This document shows positions 42,303 to 49,732 of a stretch of 64,000 nt of DNA, in pieces. Position 1 is the stretch's first letter; each line of letters opens with the position of its first letter. Below the pieces are notes generated by a model. That model was not told the DNA's origin and did no database searches. It saw only the letters and a list, made by a program, of their open reading frames with translations. The DNA lies in the NCBI GenBank assembly GCA_023458055.1, contig JAEXAW010000060.1:90667-154666 (forward strand), read 5' to 3'. This DNA is from Pseudomonadota bacterium (lineage in GTDB: Bacteria > Pseudomonadota > Alphaproteobacteria > Sphingomonadales > Sphingomonadaceae). The position numbers and the translations under genes are program-made.

Positions 42303-43391
42303 TTACCCTTCCAATTCGCTAAGCTTGACCACTTTTGATGTCGGCAACGGAAACGCGCTCGCCCCGCCCCAGCGGAGCAGCGCGGTCCCTTCGGCATGTC
42401 CCGCGGTATCGATCCAGTTGGCATCGGCTATGCCGGGATCGCGCGCCGCGACGATGATTTGCACCGACCCATCGGGCCGATAGCGCGCGCTATGTTTGTT
42501 CACCGTTATCTGGAGGAAGCGATAATCGAGGCTTTCCATCCACCAATTGTCGAGCTGGAAATTCCAGTAATAGCAATCGGGCGGGGTCACCTCGAATACC
42601 CACGCCTCATCCTCGGCAAGCTGCCAGTAGGCGTGGGCATAATAGAGATCCTTGGCCCCGCCGCCGCGCTGAAACATTTGTTGGTCGATTTCGGGGAAGC
42701 TGTTGGGATGCGCTTTGAACACCTCCGACCAGCCGACAAAGGTGTTGACGATGCCGCGCACGAATGCGGTGGTTTCGGCCAAACCCTTGCCCAGCTCTTC
42801 GGGATCAAGTGGCGGCGGCGTCGCGGGGCCACCGATGCGTTCGATACTGAATTCGCCGGGAATCTCATGCTCGCGGTCGAGATAGCTTTGCCGGATGATG
42901 ATGATGCTCGCATCCGATTCCAGCTTGAGCCAGTTTTTGGGTTGCGGCGTCTTGCTTGCGATGATTTCTGCGGTGCCGTCCGGGTCCCACTCAATATCCT
43001 CATCCATCAGCGATCCGGTTGCCGCGAGCGTGCCATCAATATGATAGCGGAACGCATTGGCGACGATGGACAAATAGCTGATCGTGTTGCGCTTGACCTT
43101 GATGCGATAATCCCAATCGCCGTTGATCTTGGCGTTCCAATAGACATTATCGGGATTGTCCGCGCCAATCTTGGCCGTCGCGTGGCTCAACTGATAGAAA
43201 TAGGGAAAGCTCGGATCGCGCGCCTCGACATGCTGTTCTATGCCCATTTTGAGAAGGCGCGTGAGATAGCGGAACCCCTCCGCCCGGTCGAGCGGTGATG
43301 AGGGATTGCGCGGATCGAGGATAAGATCGCCTAGGTCGGCTAGTTCGCTGCAAAATTGCCGCCAGGCCCTGCCGTCCGTGACGTTACTCAT
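42303..43391 (-). CDS. DUF1214-containing protein
   Basis: 362 residues from the ATG at 43391, within the ATGA overlap with the SDR upstream; the longer reading is not coding. The C-terminal half matches the DUF1214 pattern (EAWVFEVTPPDCYYWNFQLDN, then RPDGSVQIIVAARDPG and ANWIDTAGH). This domain is of unknown biochemical function and often occurs near sulfotransferases, SDRs and lipid-active genes in sphingomonads and mycobacteria. It contains no signal peptide or known catalytic motif. Function not recognised; the operon suggests a role in modifying the same substrate as the sulfotransferase and SDR. Confidence 0.82.
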   Translation of the reverse strand: MSNVTDGRAWRQFCSELADLGDLILDPRNPSSPLDRAEGFRYLTRLLKMGIEQHVEARDPSFPYFYQLSHATAKIGADNPDNVYWNAKINGDWDYRIKVKRNTISYLSIVANAFRYHIDGTLAATGSLMDEDIEWDPDGTAEIIASKTPQPKNWLKLESDASIIIIRQSYLDREHEIPGEFSIERIGGPATPPPLDPEELGKGLAETTAFVRGIVNTFVGWSEVFKAHPNSFPEIDQQMFQRGGGAKDLYYAHAYWQLAEDEAWVFEVTPPDCYYWNFQLDNWWMESLDYRFLQITVNKHSARYRPDGSVQIIVAARDPGIADANWIDTAGHAEGTALLRWGGASAFPLPTSKVVKLSELEG

Positions 43392-44158
43392 GGCGTCACC
43401 CAATCGCCGCCATTGACGTCGAGCGTGGACCCGGTGATCTCGCTGGCATAATCGGAGAGGAGGAAATAGACCGCTTTGGCGCAATCCTTGTCGGGCGGGA
43501 TATGGCCGACCGGGATTTCGGAAGCGCGCTGCTTTTTGAACGCTTCGCCCTGCTCGCCGAGGTTTTTGAAATAAGCGTCGAGCGGTGCGCCATCCATCCA
43601 GCCCATCAGTGCCGTGTTGACGCGGATACCGGTGCCGGCAAGTTCGACAGCGAGTTGGCGGCTCAATTGGTTGAGCCCCGCCTTGGCCATTGCATAGCCA
43701 CCCTCGCCCGGCATCGGCTTCCTCGTGGCAAGCGTCGAGATATTGACGATCGAGCCGCCGCCTTGCGCCTTCATCGTCGGGACAACCGCCTGCGCCATGC
43801 GGAGGCCCCCGACCGCGATCACGTCCATCGCCTGCAAGGTCTGTTCAATCGAATGCTGGTCAATCGCTGCCCAGTCGGGATGATAATAGGCCGAATGCAC
43901 CATGCCGTCGATCCGGCCCCATTTGTCGAGCGTCGCCTTGGCAATCGCATTGCACTGGTCGGTTTTGGATACATCGCACGGGACGGCAATCGCTTCGCCG
44001 CCCGCGTCGCGAATCTCAGCGGCAATGGTTTCAATCGCCTCGACCGAGCGCGCCGAGACCACGACCTTCGCGCCTTCTTCCGCCGCACCGCGACACATCG
44101 CCTGCCCCATGCCAGGCCCGGTGCCGGTGATGATGACCACCTTGTCTTTCAGGATCAT
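43388..44158 (-). CDS. Short-chain dehydrogenase/reductase
   Basis: 256 residues from the ATG at 44158, overlapping the sulfotransferase stop by four bases. NAD(P) binding uses GTGPGMG, an uncommon variant of the glycine motif. NNAG is replaced by HSAY, and the catalytic pair is in YAMAKAGL. The C-terminal TLDVNGGDWVTP is typical of classical SDRs. Fourth gene of the operon from 47317. A hydroxyl/ketone oxidoreductase; it could prepare or follow a sulfated intermediate, which is speculation. Confidence 0.9.
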   Translation of the reverse strand: MILKDKVVIITGTGPGMGQAMCRGAAEEGAKVVVSARSVEAIETIAAEIRDAGGEAIAVPCDVSKTDQCNAIAKATLDKWGRIDGMVHSAYYHPDWAAIDQHSIEQTLQAMDVIAVGGLRMAQAVVPTMKAQGGGSIVNISTLATRKPMPGEGGYAMAKAGLNQLSRQLAVELAGTGIRVNTALMGWMDGAPLDAYFKNLGEQGEAFKKQRASEIPVGHIPPDKDCAKAVYFLLSDYASEITGSTLDVNGGDWVTP

Positions 44159-45327
44159 GCGACTTGCTCCTTGAGATATTTTTGATGATAAAATGCGAAA
44201 TCCTGCGCGATACCTTCCGGCGTTAGCCCGAATTCGTCGGCGGAATATTTGTGGCGCGGACGACCTTCGCGCGCATTGTCGGCGACGCATTGTTCCATCG
44301 CCGCGCGGTCGGCCTCGTCAAAGCCCAGCCCCAGCGCGGTCATAATGCGTTCGGTGGTGCCAATCGGATCGCTCACCGTGTCCTGATAGCGCACATCGAC
44401 CACCTGGCCTTCGGGGAGCCGTGCGCGAATGGCTTCGAACCGCTCAAGGCCGGTCGCAAAACGCTTGCTCCAATGCGCGCCCTGGGTTTCCTTGCGATAG
44501 CTGGTCGACGAGTTGATGCTGAGCGAGGCGCACATGCTGCAATAGCTGGGGATCACATCCTTCACATCGCGGTGGGTCATGACCAGCTTGGTGCCGGGCC
44601 ACACTTTGAGCAGCCCTTCAATTCCGCCTAGCAAATGATGCGGGGTCTTGAACACCCAGGGCCGCCGCGCTTCACCGCGCGCGACCCGTTGATGCTGGAT
44701 TGCCTGCATAAATTTGTAGAGGTCGCGGAACGCCGGTTCATGATCCTGGGTCGCTTGCCAATGCCCATAGTCGTGGATCGGCATCATGCTGTCATAGGTG
44801 GTCGACAGGAAGGTGCGGTCGAGCAGCACCACTTCCTCGTTGATCGACATAGCGTCCATCGGATCGATGCTTTCAAAGTCCGGCCATTCATTTAAGAGCC
44901 AATCGACCATCGCCTTGCCGGCTTCCTGGCGCGGCGTCGGGTCGGTTGCGGCCTCGCCCGGCAGCGGGAACGGAAAGGCCGTTTCCCACCACCACAGGGC
45001 CGTAAGTTTGGGCGACGAGGACAGCAGCCGATGCACCACGGTTGAGCCGGTGCGCGGCAGGCCGATGATCGCACAGGCAAGGTCGACCTTTTCGTCGGCG
45101 GCTTCCGGGTGATCCTTGAAATATTGCACCAGTTGCAGCCGGTCGGCGAGCGCCCCCTGAATCCGCGCGCCTGCGCTCGATTCCGGCGAGGTCAGTCCGG
45201 CATCGCGGTTGACGAAAGCGACCAGCTTGGCGAGCGGCGCTTCAAACCACGGGTCGCCAAAATCATCGAGGCCAGTCGCCTCACGCGCCTGTTGTTTCAG
45301 TTGATCGACCTGAAGCGAAGAAGTCAT
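44155..45327 (-). CDS. Sulfotransferase-family protein
   Basis: 390 residues from the ATG at 45327 (ATGA overlap with the SnoaL gene upstream). The 5'-phosphosulfate-binding loop is IIGLPRTGST at 88-97, and the 3'-phosphate site is R253 with S261 (THRDVKDVIPSYCS). The family (Sulfotransfer_3 type) uses PAPS to sulfate hydroxyl groups and releases PAP. Notably cysD, cysNC (making PAPS through its APS kinase) and cysQ (removing PAP) lie only 3 kb away. Sulfation of a steroid or terpenoid alcohol is an attractive but untested role. Confidence 0.85.
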   Translation of the reverse strand: MTSSLQVDQLKQQAREATGLDDFGDPWFEAPLAKLVAFVNRDAGLTSPESSAGARIQGALADRLQLVQYFKDHPEAADEKVDLACAIIGLPRTGSTVVHRLLSSSPKLTALWWWETAFPFPLPGEAATDPTPRQEAGKAMVDWLLNEWPDFESIDPMDAMSINEEVVLLDRTFLSTTYDSMMPIHDYGHWQATQDHEPAFRDLYKFMQAIQHQRVARGEARRPWVFKTPHHLLGGIEGLLKVWPGTKLVMTHRDVKDVIPSYCSMCASLSINSSTSYRKETQGAHWSKRFATGLERFEAIRARLPEGQVVDVRYQDTVSDPIGTTERIMTALGLGFDEADRAAMEQCVADNAREGRPRHKYSADEFGLTPEGIAQDFAFYHQKYLKEQVA

Positions 45328-45842
45328 GCGTTTAATCCTGCCAAAAGTTGAAGCTGCCATGAAGGGTCGGTTCGATCAGCCGTGCCGTGGGCGGCGTCAG
45401 CGCCCAGCGCGGCGAAACCCGGCTCATCCACATCGCGCATTTCGCCATGATCGAACACCAGCGAACGGTGCGCGAATTTCCATTGCCCGCCCCGCTTTTG
45501 ATAGCGGTCAAGATAGCGCCCGCCGATGATGATCTCCTTGCGCGCGGGCGGTAAAGTGCGGTGATAGGCGGTGACGATATGCTCGCCTTCGGCGTGGTCA
45601 CCGTCAATCACGAACAGGCTGTTGTGGATCGCATGCACCGTCGCATCCCAGCGCGGCATGAAGTCCGCAAGCCAGGCGACATAATCATCCGGGTCGCCGC
45701 AGAACATCTGGCCATGATCGTCAATGGCATCGTCGTGATAGAGCGAGCGCACCAGCGCAAAATCGCGGCGGTCGATGCCCCGGCAATAGCGCATGACCAG
45801 ATCCGCGAGCGCCATGCGGTCGGCGATTTCTTGCAGAGACAT
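45324..45842 (-). CDS. SnoaL-like (NTF2-fold) protein
   Basis: About 172 residues from the ATG at 45842. A GTG at 45860 that overlaps the flavoprotein stop (GTGA) is an alternative start; neither has a strong ribosome-binding site. The NTF2-type opening LQEIADRMALADLVMRYCRGIDRRDFALVRSLYHDDA is followed by a histidine-rich strand (DATVHAIHNSLFVIDGDHAEGEHIV). Aspartate and histidine in these positions are also seen in scytalone-dehydratase-like members, which makes a dehydratase role possible. Second structural gene of the operon from 47317. Confidence 0.83.
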   Translation of the reverse strand: MSLQEIADRMALADLVMRYCRGIDRRDFALVRSLYHDDAIDDHGQMFCGDPDDYVAWLADFMPRWDATVHAIHNSLFVIDGDHAEGEHIVTAYHRTLPPARKEIIIGGRYLDRYQKRGGQWKFAHRSLVFDHGEMRDVDEPGFAALGADAAHGTADRTDPSWQLQLLAGLNA

Positions 45843-45856
45843 GGGCGATTGTCCCG

Positions 45857-47317
45857 TCACCCCAGCGCCGCCTTTCGTCCTGCTTGCCGCCCGAAGAAGG
45901 TGCAATCAGCAAGGCTCATGCCCGATGAATAGCCATGCCCCCACGCCGGAAGCCCGCTGGTGCAGCGTCCCGCGGCGTAAAGGCCGGGAATTGCTGCGCC
46001 ATCACGATCCAGCACTTCGCCATCGGTCGAAGTTTTCAACCCGCCCAGCGTGAAACAGCTGAAATAGCTCGTCTCGAAATTCAGTTCGAGCGCGACGAAC
46101 GGCCCTTGGTCGAGCGGCGTCAGGATGGGGGCTTGTTTATCAAACAACGGATCGCGTCCCGCCCGCGCATGGTCGTTATAAAAAGCCATAGTCGCCGAAA
46201 GCGTCCCCGGCGTCATGTCGAGTTCGGCTTCGACCTCCTCCCAGCTATCGCCCGTCCCGGCAATGCGGATATTGGCAATGTCGAGCGGCTGGCTGAAATG
46301 CGCATTGTCGAGCAATAGATAGACTTTGCCGCCAAACTGGTCGACCGCATAACGGCTGACCCGGCCATGATAACAATCTTCGTTGATGAAGCGCTGTCCC
46401 GTGCCGTTGACGAACACGCCGTAGGCGTGAGATTCGGGCATGGTCCACGGGCAGGTGGTGAAGAACTGCTCCATGTGGATCGCCTCGCCGCCCGCACCAA
46501 GACCAAGGAGAATGCCGGTGCCGTCATCCTTGTCTCCAATCGGCGTGCTGGCGCGGAAACTTTCCGGGCAATATTTGCGGCGCATCTCATCGTTCATGAT
46601 GAAGCCGCCGGTCGCGAGCACTACGCCCTTCTTCGCTTTTACAAAGCAGTTCTGGTTGTCGATGCGCACAACCACGCCAGTAATGCGGTCGCCATCGGCA
46701 ATCAGCGCAACCGCGCGGGCATCGGTGACAATCTCGACGCCAAGATCGCGCGCGCGGGCCTCCAATATATCGACCAGCGGACGCCCCCCGCCCCAGCCCA
46801 TATGCTGGATCACATGGCCGCGCGGCGCGGGCTTGGCCTGGTGGCAGAAAGGTGCGGCAGCCTCACTCCCCGACCAGATCAGCGTCGAATCATCGGTCGG
46901 CTCGATATGTTTGCCGGGAAGATAATTGCCGCGATAGGGCACGCCTTGCGCCTTCAGCCAGGCATAATGGTTGAGCGCCTCGGCGGCGTAGAGGTCGCAT
47001 TTGGCGGCGTCGGCGCACGGTCCCCCTGCGAGTTTCAGATAGGCGGCAAAATCCTCCGTGCGGTCCTCGAACCCGGCGGCGCGTTGCGCATCGCTGCCCC
47101 CGCCGCCGCCGATATAAATTTCGCCGCCCGACAGGCCGGACGCGCCCCCGCTCCCCGAATTGCGTTCGAACAGCAGGACCTTGGCCCCTGCTCCTGCCGC
47201 CTCAATCGCCGCGCACGCGCCCGCCGCGCCAAAGCCGATCACGGCGACGTCGCATTCATAATCCCATTCTGTTACGAGATCGGCCATATAGGGAGTGTGG
47301 AGAGAAATACCGGTCAT
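45857..47317 (-). CDS. FAD-dependent oxidoreductase, fumarate-reductase/KstD-like
   Basis: A 486-residue flavoprotein: VIGFGAAGACA binds FAD, followed by GGASGLSGGEIYIGGGGG, which parallels the protein at 30491-32239. The C-terminal GLYAAGRCTSGLPAWGHGYSSG contacts FAD. It lacks the KstD segment PSNxPNP, so it is likely a different dehydrogenase or an enoate reductase. It is the first large gene of the seven-gene operon. Its ATG overlaps the stop of a 21-codon leader ORF (47314-47379) by four bases, so its translation is probably coupled to that of the leader. Confidence 0.87.
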   Translation of the reverse strand: MTGISLHTPYMADLVTEWDYECDVAVIGFGAAGACAAIEAAGAGAKVLLFERNSGSGGASGLSGGEIYIGGGGGSDAQRAAGFEDRTEDFAAYLKLAGGPCADAAKCDLYAAEALNHYAWLKAQGVPYRGNYLPGKHIEPTDDSTLIWSGSEAAAPFCHQAKPAPRGHVIQHMGWGGGRPLVDILEARARDLGVEIVTDARAVALIADGDRITGVVVRIDNQNCFVKAKKGVVLATGGFIMNDEMRRKYCPESFRASTPIGDKDDGTGILLGLGAGGEAIHMEQFFTTCPWTMPESHAYGVFVNGTGQRFINEDCYHGRVSRYAVDQFGGKVYLLLDNAHFSQPLDIANIRIAGTGDSWEEVEAELDMTPGTLSATMAFYNDHARAGRDPLFDKQAPILTPLDQGPFVALELNFETSYFSCFTLGGLKTSTDGEVLDRDGAAIPGLYAAGRCTSGLPAWGHGYSSGMSLADCTFFGRQAGRKAALG

Positions 47318-47379
47318 AAAATGCCGCTTAAACTTTCAAATTTAGCAGCATTTACCCGATCAGGATTCTCGATATCCAT
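47314..47379 (-). CDS. 21-codon leader ORF coupled to the flavoprotein gene
   Basis: ATG at 47379 is preceded by GGAGAG at good spacing, a stronger ribosome-binding site than any before the flavoprotein. It encodes 21 residues (MDIENPDRVNAAKFESLSGI plus L) and stops with TGA overlapping the flavoprotein ATG (ATGA). Operator F stands just upstream, so it is the first translated frame of the operon. It is not rich in any single amino acid, so classical attenuation is not obvious; it may simply deliver ribosomes to the next gene. Confidence 0.55.
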   Translation of the reverse strand: MDIENPDRVNAAKFESLSGIL

Positions 47380-47400
47380 GTTCTCTCCGTGATTAATTAT

Positions 47401-47440
47401 TGATTTGCGTAATTTTTGCCATAGAATGAAACGCAAATCA
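47401..47440. promoter_or_regulatory. Operator-like palindrome F (TGCGTA-N18-AACGCA)
   Basis: Perfect 10-base arms TGATTTGCGT (47401-47410) and ACGCAAATCA (47431-47440). The 6-base cores TGCGTA (47406-47411) and AACGCA (47430-47435) are 18 bases apart, one base off consensus. It lies between the seven-gene minus-strand operon and the OYE-family gene at 47467, where AAGAGGAAA follows as a ribosome-binding site. Confidence 0.75.
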
Positions 47441-47466
47441 ACAAGAGGAAATCGAGACAGCCTGCC

Positions 47467-48546
47467 ATGAGCCTTACCGCCTTTCCCAGTCTGTTCAAGC
47501 CCGTGAAGCTCGGCGCAATCGACCTTGCCAATCGCGTGGTGATGGCACCGATGACCCGCGGTCGCGCCGGGCCGGGTGACGTCCCCGGCGCCTTGATTCG
47601 CGAATATTATCGCCAGCGCGCCTCCTCGGGTCTGATCGTCACCGAAGGGGTTCAGCCGTCTCCGGCCGGTAAAGGCTATTGGCGCACGCCCGGCATTCAC
47701 AGTCAGGAACAGATTGACGGCTGGGCTGCCGTTGCCGAGGCAGTGCATGCCGAAGGCGGACGCATCATCATGCAGATCATGCATTGCGGCCGCGCGGTGA
47801 TCCCCGAAAATCGCGGCTTTGACGCCGACATCGTCGCGCCTTCCGCCATTGCGAGCCCCGACAAAATTCCAGGCCCGGACGGAGTTCCCGTCCTTCCGCC
47901 AGTACCGCGTGCGCTCGAACGCGACGAAATCGCGGGCTTAGTCGAAGAACATGCGCAGGCCGCGCGCAATGCCCGCGCTGCCGGGATTGACGGGGTCGAG
48001 CTTCATTGCGCAAGCGGCTATCTCGTCAACCAGTTCCTCAACCCTGGCAGCAACCAGCGCAGCGATGATTATGGCGGCTCCCCCGAAAATCGCGCGCGCT
48101 TCGCCATCGAAGTGCTGCGCGCCATGGCCGATGCCATTGGCGGCGACCGGGTCGGTTTCCGCATCGCGCCCGGCAATCCTTACAACGGCATGGACGCGAG
48201 CGACCCCGATGCGACCTTTGGTCCGTTCATCGCCGCTGCCGACAAGCTGGGCTTGGCGTTCCTCCACATGATCGACATGAGCCATGACGAGTATGATGCG
48301 CGCGCGCTTCTCAAGGGGCGCTGGCACGGCAATGTCGTCCTCAACAATAATATCGACGGGGAGAATGCCGAAAGCCTGCTGGCCTCGGGCGATGCCGATG
48401 CGGTCTCGTTCGGGCGGTCCTTTGTGAGCAATCCCGACTTGGTAGCGCGGCTCCAGCAGGGCTTGCCGCTCGCGCCGGTTGACCGCTCGACCCTCTACAC
48501 CGGCGAGGAACGCGGCTTCACCGACTATCCATGCCACTCCGCCTGA
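47467..48546 (+). CDS. NADH:flavin oxidoreductase (Old Yellow Enzyme, NemA/XenB-like)
   Basis: A 359-residue FMN TIM-barrel protein. Conserved pieces include LANRVVMAPMTRGRA at the N-terminus and SDDYGGSPENRARF. The substrate-activating pair is usually H-x2-N or H-x2-H; here H180 is kept but the fourth position is serine S183 (ELHCASGYL). That may alter substrate polarity or activity. These enzymes reduce C=C bonds next to carbonyls; in a steroid pathway this could be a ring or side-chain enone. It is controlled from operator F and diverges from the flavoprotein operon. cysD follows 72 bases later. Confidence 0.9.
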   Translation: MSLTAFPSLFKPVKLGAIDLANRVVMAPMTRGRAGPGDVPGALIREYYRQRASSGLIVTEGVQPSPAGKGYWRTPGIHSQEQIDGWAAVAEAVHAEGGRIIMQIMHCGRAVIPENRGFDADIVAPSAIASPDKIPGPDGVPVLPPVPRALERDEIAGLVEEHAQAARNARAAGIDGVELHCASGYLVNQFLNPGSNQRSDDYGGSPENRARFAIEVLRAMADAIGGDRVGFRIAPGNPYNGMDASDPDATFGPFIAAADKLGLAFLHMIDMSHDEYDARALLKGRWHGNVVLNNNIDGENAESLLASGDADAVSFGRSFVSNPDLVARLQQGLPLAPVDRSTLYTGEERGFTDYPCHSA

Positions 48547-48618
48547 CCAAGCTCAGCTAAAAGCCGCCAAACAGTTTCTGTTTTGACGGTGACCATCAAA
48601 CATCCGCACAGAGAAGAT

Positions 48619-49521
48619 ATGCAACAACTCACCCATCTTGAACGGCTCGAAGCCGAAAGCATCCATATCATGCGTGAAGTCGTGGCCGAAGCGGAAAAGC
48701 CCGTCATGCTCTATTCGGTCGGCAAGGATTCGGCTGTGATGCTGCATTTGGCGCGTAAGGCTTTCTACCCCTCACCGCCGCCCTTTCCGTTGCTCCATGT
48801 CGATACGACGTGGAAGTTTCAGGACATGTATGCCTTGCGCGACCGCATGGCGACGGAAAGCGGGATGGAACTCCTTGTCTATCACAATCCCGAAGCCGAA
48901 GCGCGCGGCATCAATCCGTTCGACCATGGCGCGCTCCACACCGATATGTGGAAGACCGAAGGGCTGAAGCAAGCGCTCGATCTTTACGGCTTTGACGCGG
49001 CATTCGGCGGCGCGCGGCGCGACGAGGAAAAAAGCCGCGCCAAGGAGCGCATCTTTTCCTTCCGCACGGCCAGCCATGGCTGGGACCCCAAGAACCAGCG
49101 GCCCGAACTGTGGAACCTTTACAACGCCCGCAAGGCCAAGGGAGAGAGCATCCGCATCTTCCCTATCTCCAACTGGACCGAGCTCGACATCTGGCAATAT
49201 ATCCAGTTGAACGCCATTCCCATCGTGCCGCTCTATTTCGCGGCGAAGCGTCCCACGGTCGAACGCGACGGGATGTTGCTGATGGTCGATGATGACCGTT
49301 TCCCCTTGGCCGAGGGCGAAGTGCCGGTCGAACGCTCGATCCGCTTCCGCACCTTGGGCTGCTACCCGCTGACGGGCGCGGTCGAGAGCGAAGCCGCGAC
49401 ACTCTCCGAGGTGATCCAGGAAATGCTCCTCACCACCACATCCGAACGCCAGGGCCGCGCCATCGACAAGGAAGCGGGCGATGCCAGCATGGAAAAGAAA
49501 AAGCAGGAGGGGTATTTTTGA
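48619..49521 (+). CDS. cysD: Sulfate adenylyltransferase subunit 2 (ATP sulfurylase small subunit)
   Basis: 300 residues from the ATG at 48619, which matches the family N-terminus (LTHLERLEAESIHI) and follows AGAGAAG. The PP-loop motif is YSVGKDSAVMLHL, and the conserved PFPLLHVDTTWKF and LGCYPLTGAVES are present. With CysN it makes adenylylsulfate from sulfate and ATP for cysteine synthesis and PAPS. It starts the cysD-cysNC-cysQ unit; a 149-base palindromic repeat separates it from cysNC. I saw no riboswitch or CysB-like site upstream. Confidence 0.97.
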   Translation: MQQLTHLERLEAESIHIMREVVAEAEKPVMLYSVGKDSAVMLHLARKAFYPSPPPFPLLHVDTTWKFQDMYALRDRMATESGMELLVYHNPEAEARGINPFDHGALHTDMWKTEGLKQALDLYGFDAAFGGARRDEEKSRAKERIFSFRTASHGWDPKNQRPELWNLYNARKAKGESIRIFPISNWTELDIWQYIQLNAIPIVPLYFAAKRPTVERDGMLLMVDDDRFPLAEGEVPVERSIRFRTLGCYPLTGAVESEAATLSEVIQEMLLTTTSERQGRAIDKEAGDASMEKKKQEGYF

Positions 49522-49555
49522 TGGGCGATCTGCCACATCCTACCCGTATCCCCCT

Positions 49556-49704
49556 AATTCCTCCCCGGCACGGGGAGGGGGACCATTGCGAAGCAATGGT
49601 GGAGGGGATTGCAAACATCTACCTCACCTTCCCCAATCCCCTCCACCACATCTCCCTCGCTTCGCTCAGTCGTGCGGTCCCCCTCCCCGTTCCGGGGAGG
49701 AATT
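49556..49704. repeat. CCTCCCC-type palindromic repeat, copy R1
   Basis: 149 bases bounded by perfect 13-base inverted ends AATTCCTCCCCGG (49556-49568) and CCGGGGAGGAATT (49692-49704). Internal inverted pieces include GGTGGAGGGGATTG against the CAATCCCCTCCACC region. It occupies the gap between cysD and cysNC. Related copies occur at 57043, 58371, 62651 and at the right edge, always between genes. Confidence 0.85.
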
Positions 49705-49732
49705 CGAGGAGAATTAAGGGAAACCTTCACCC

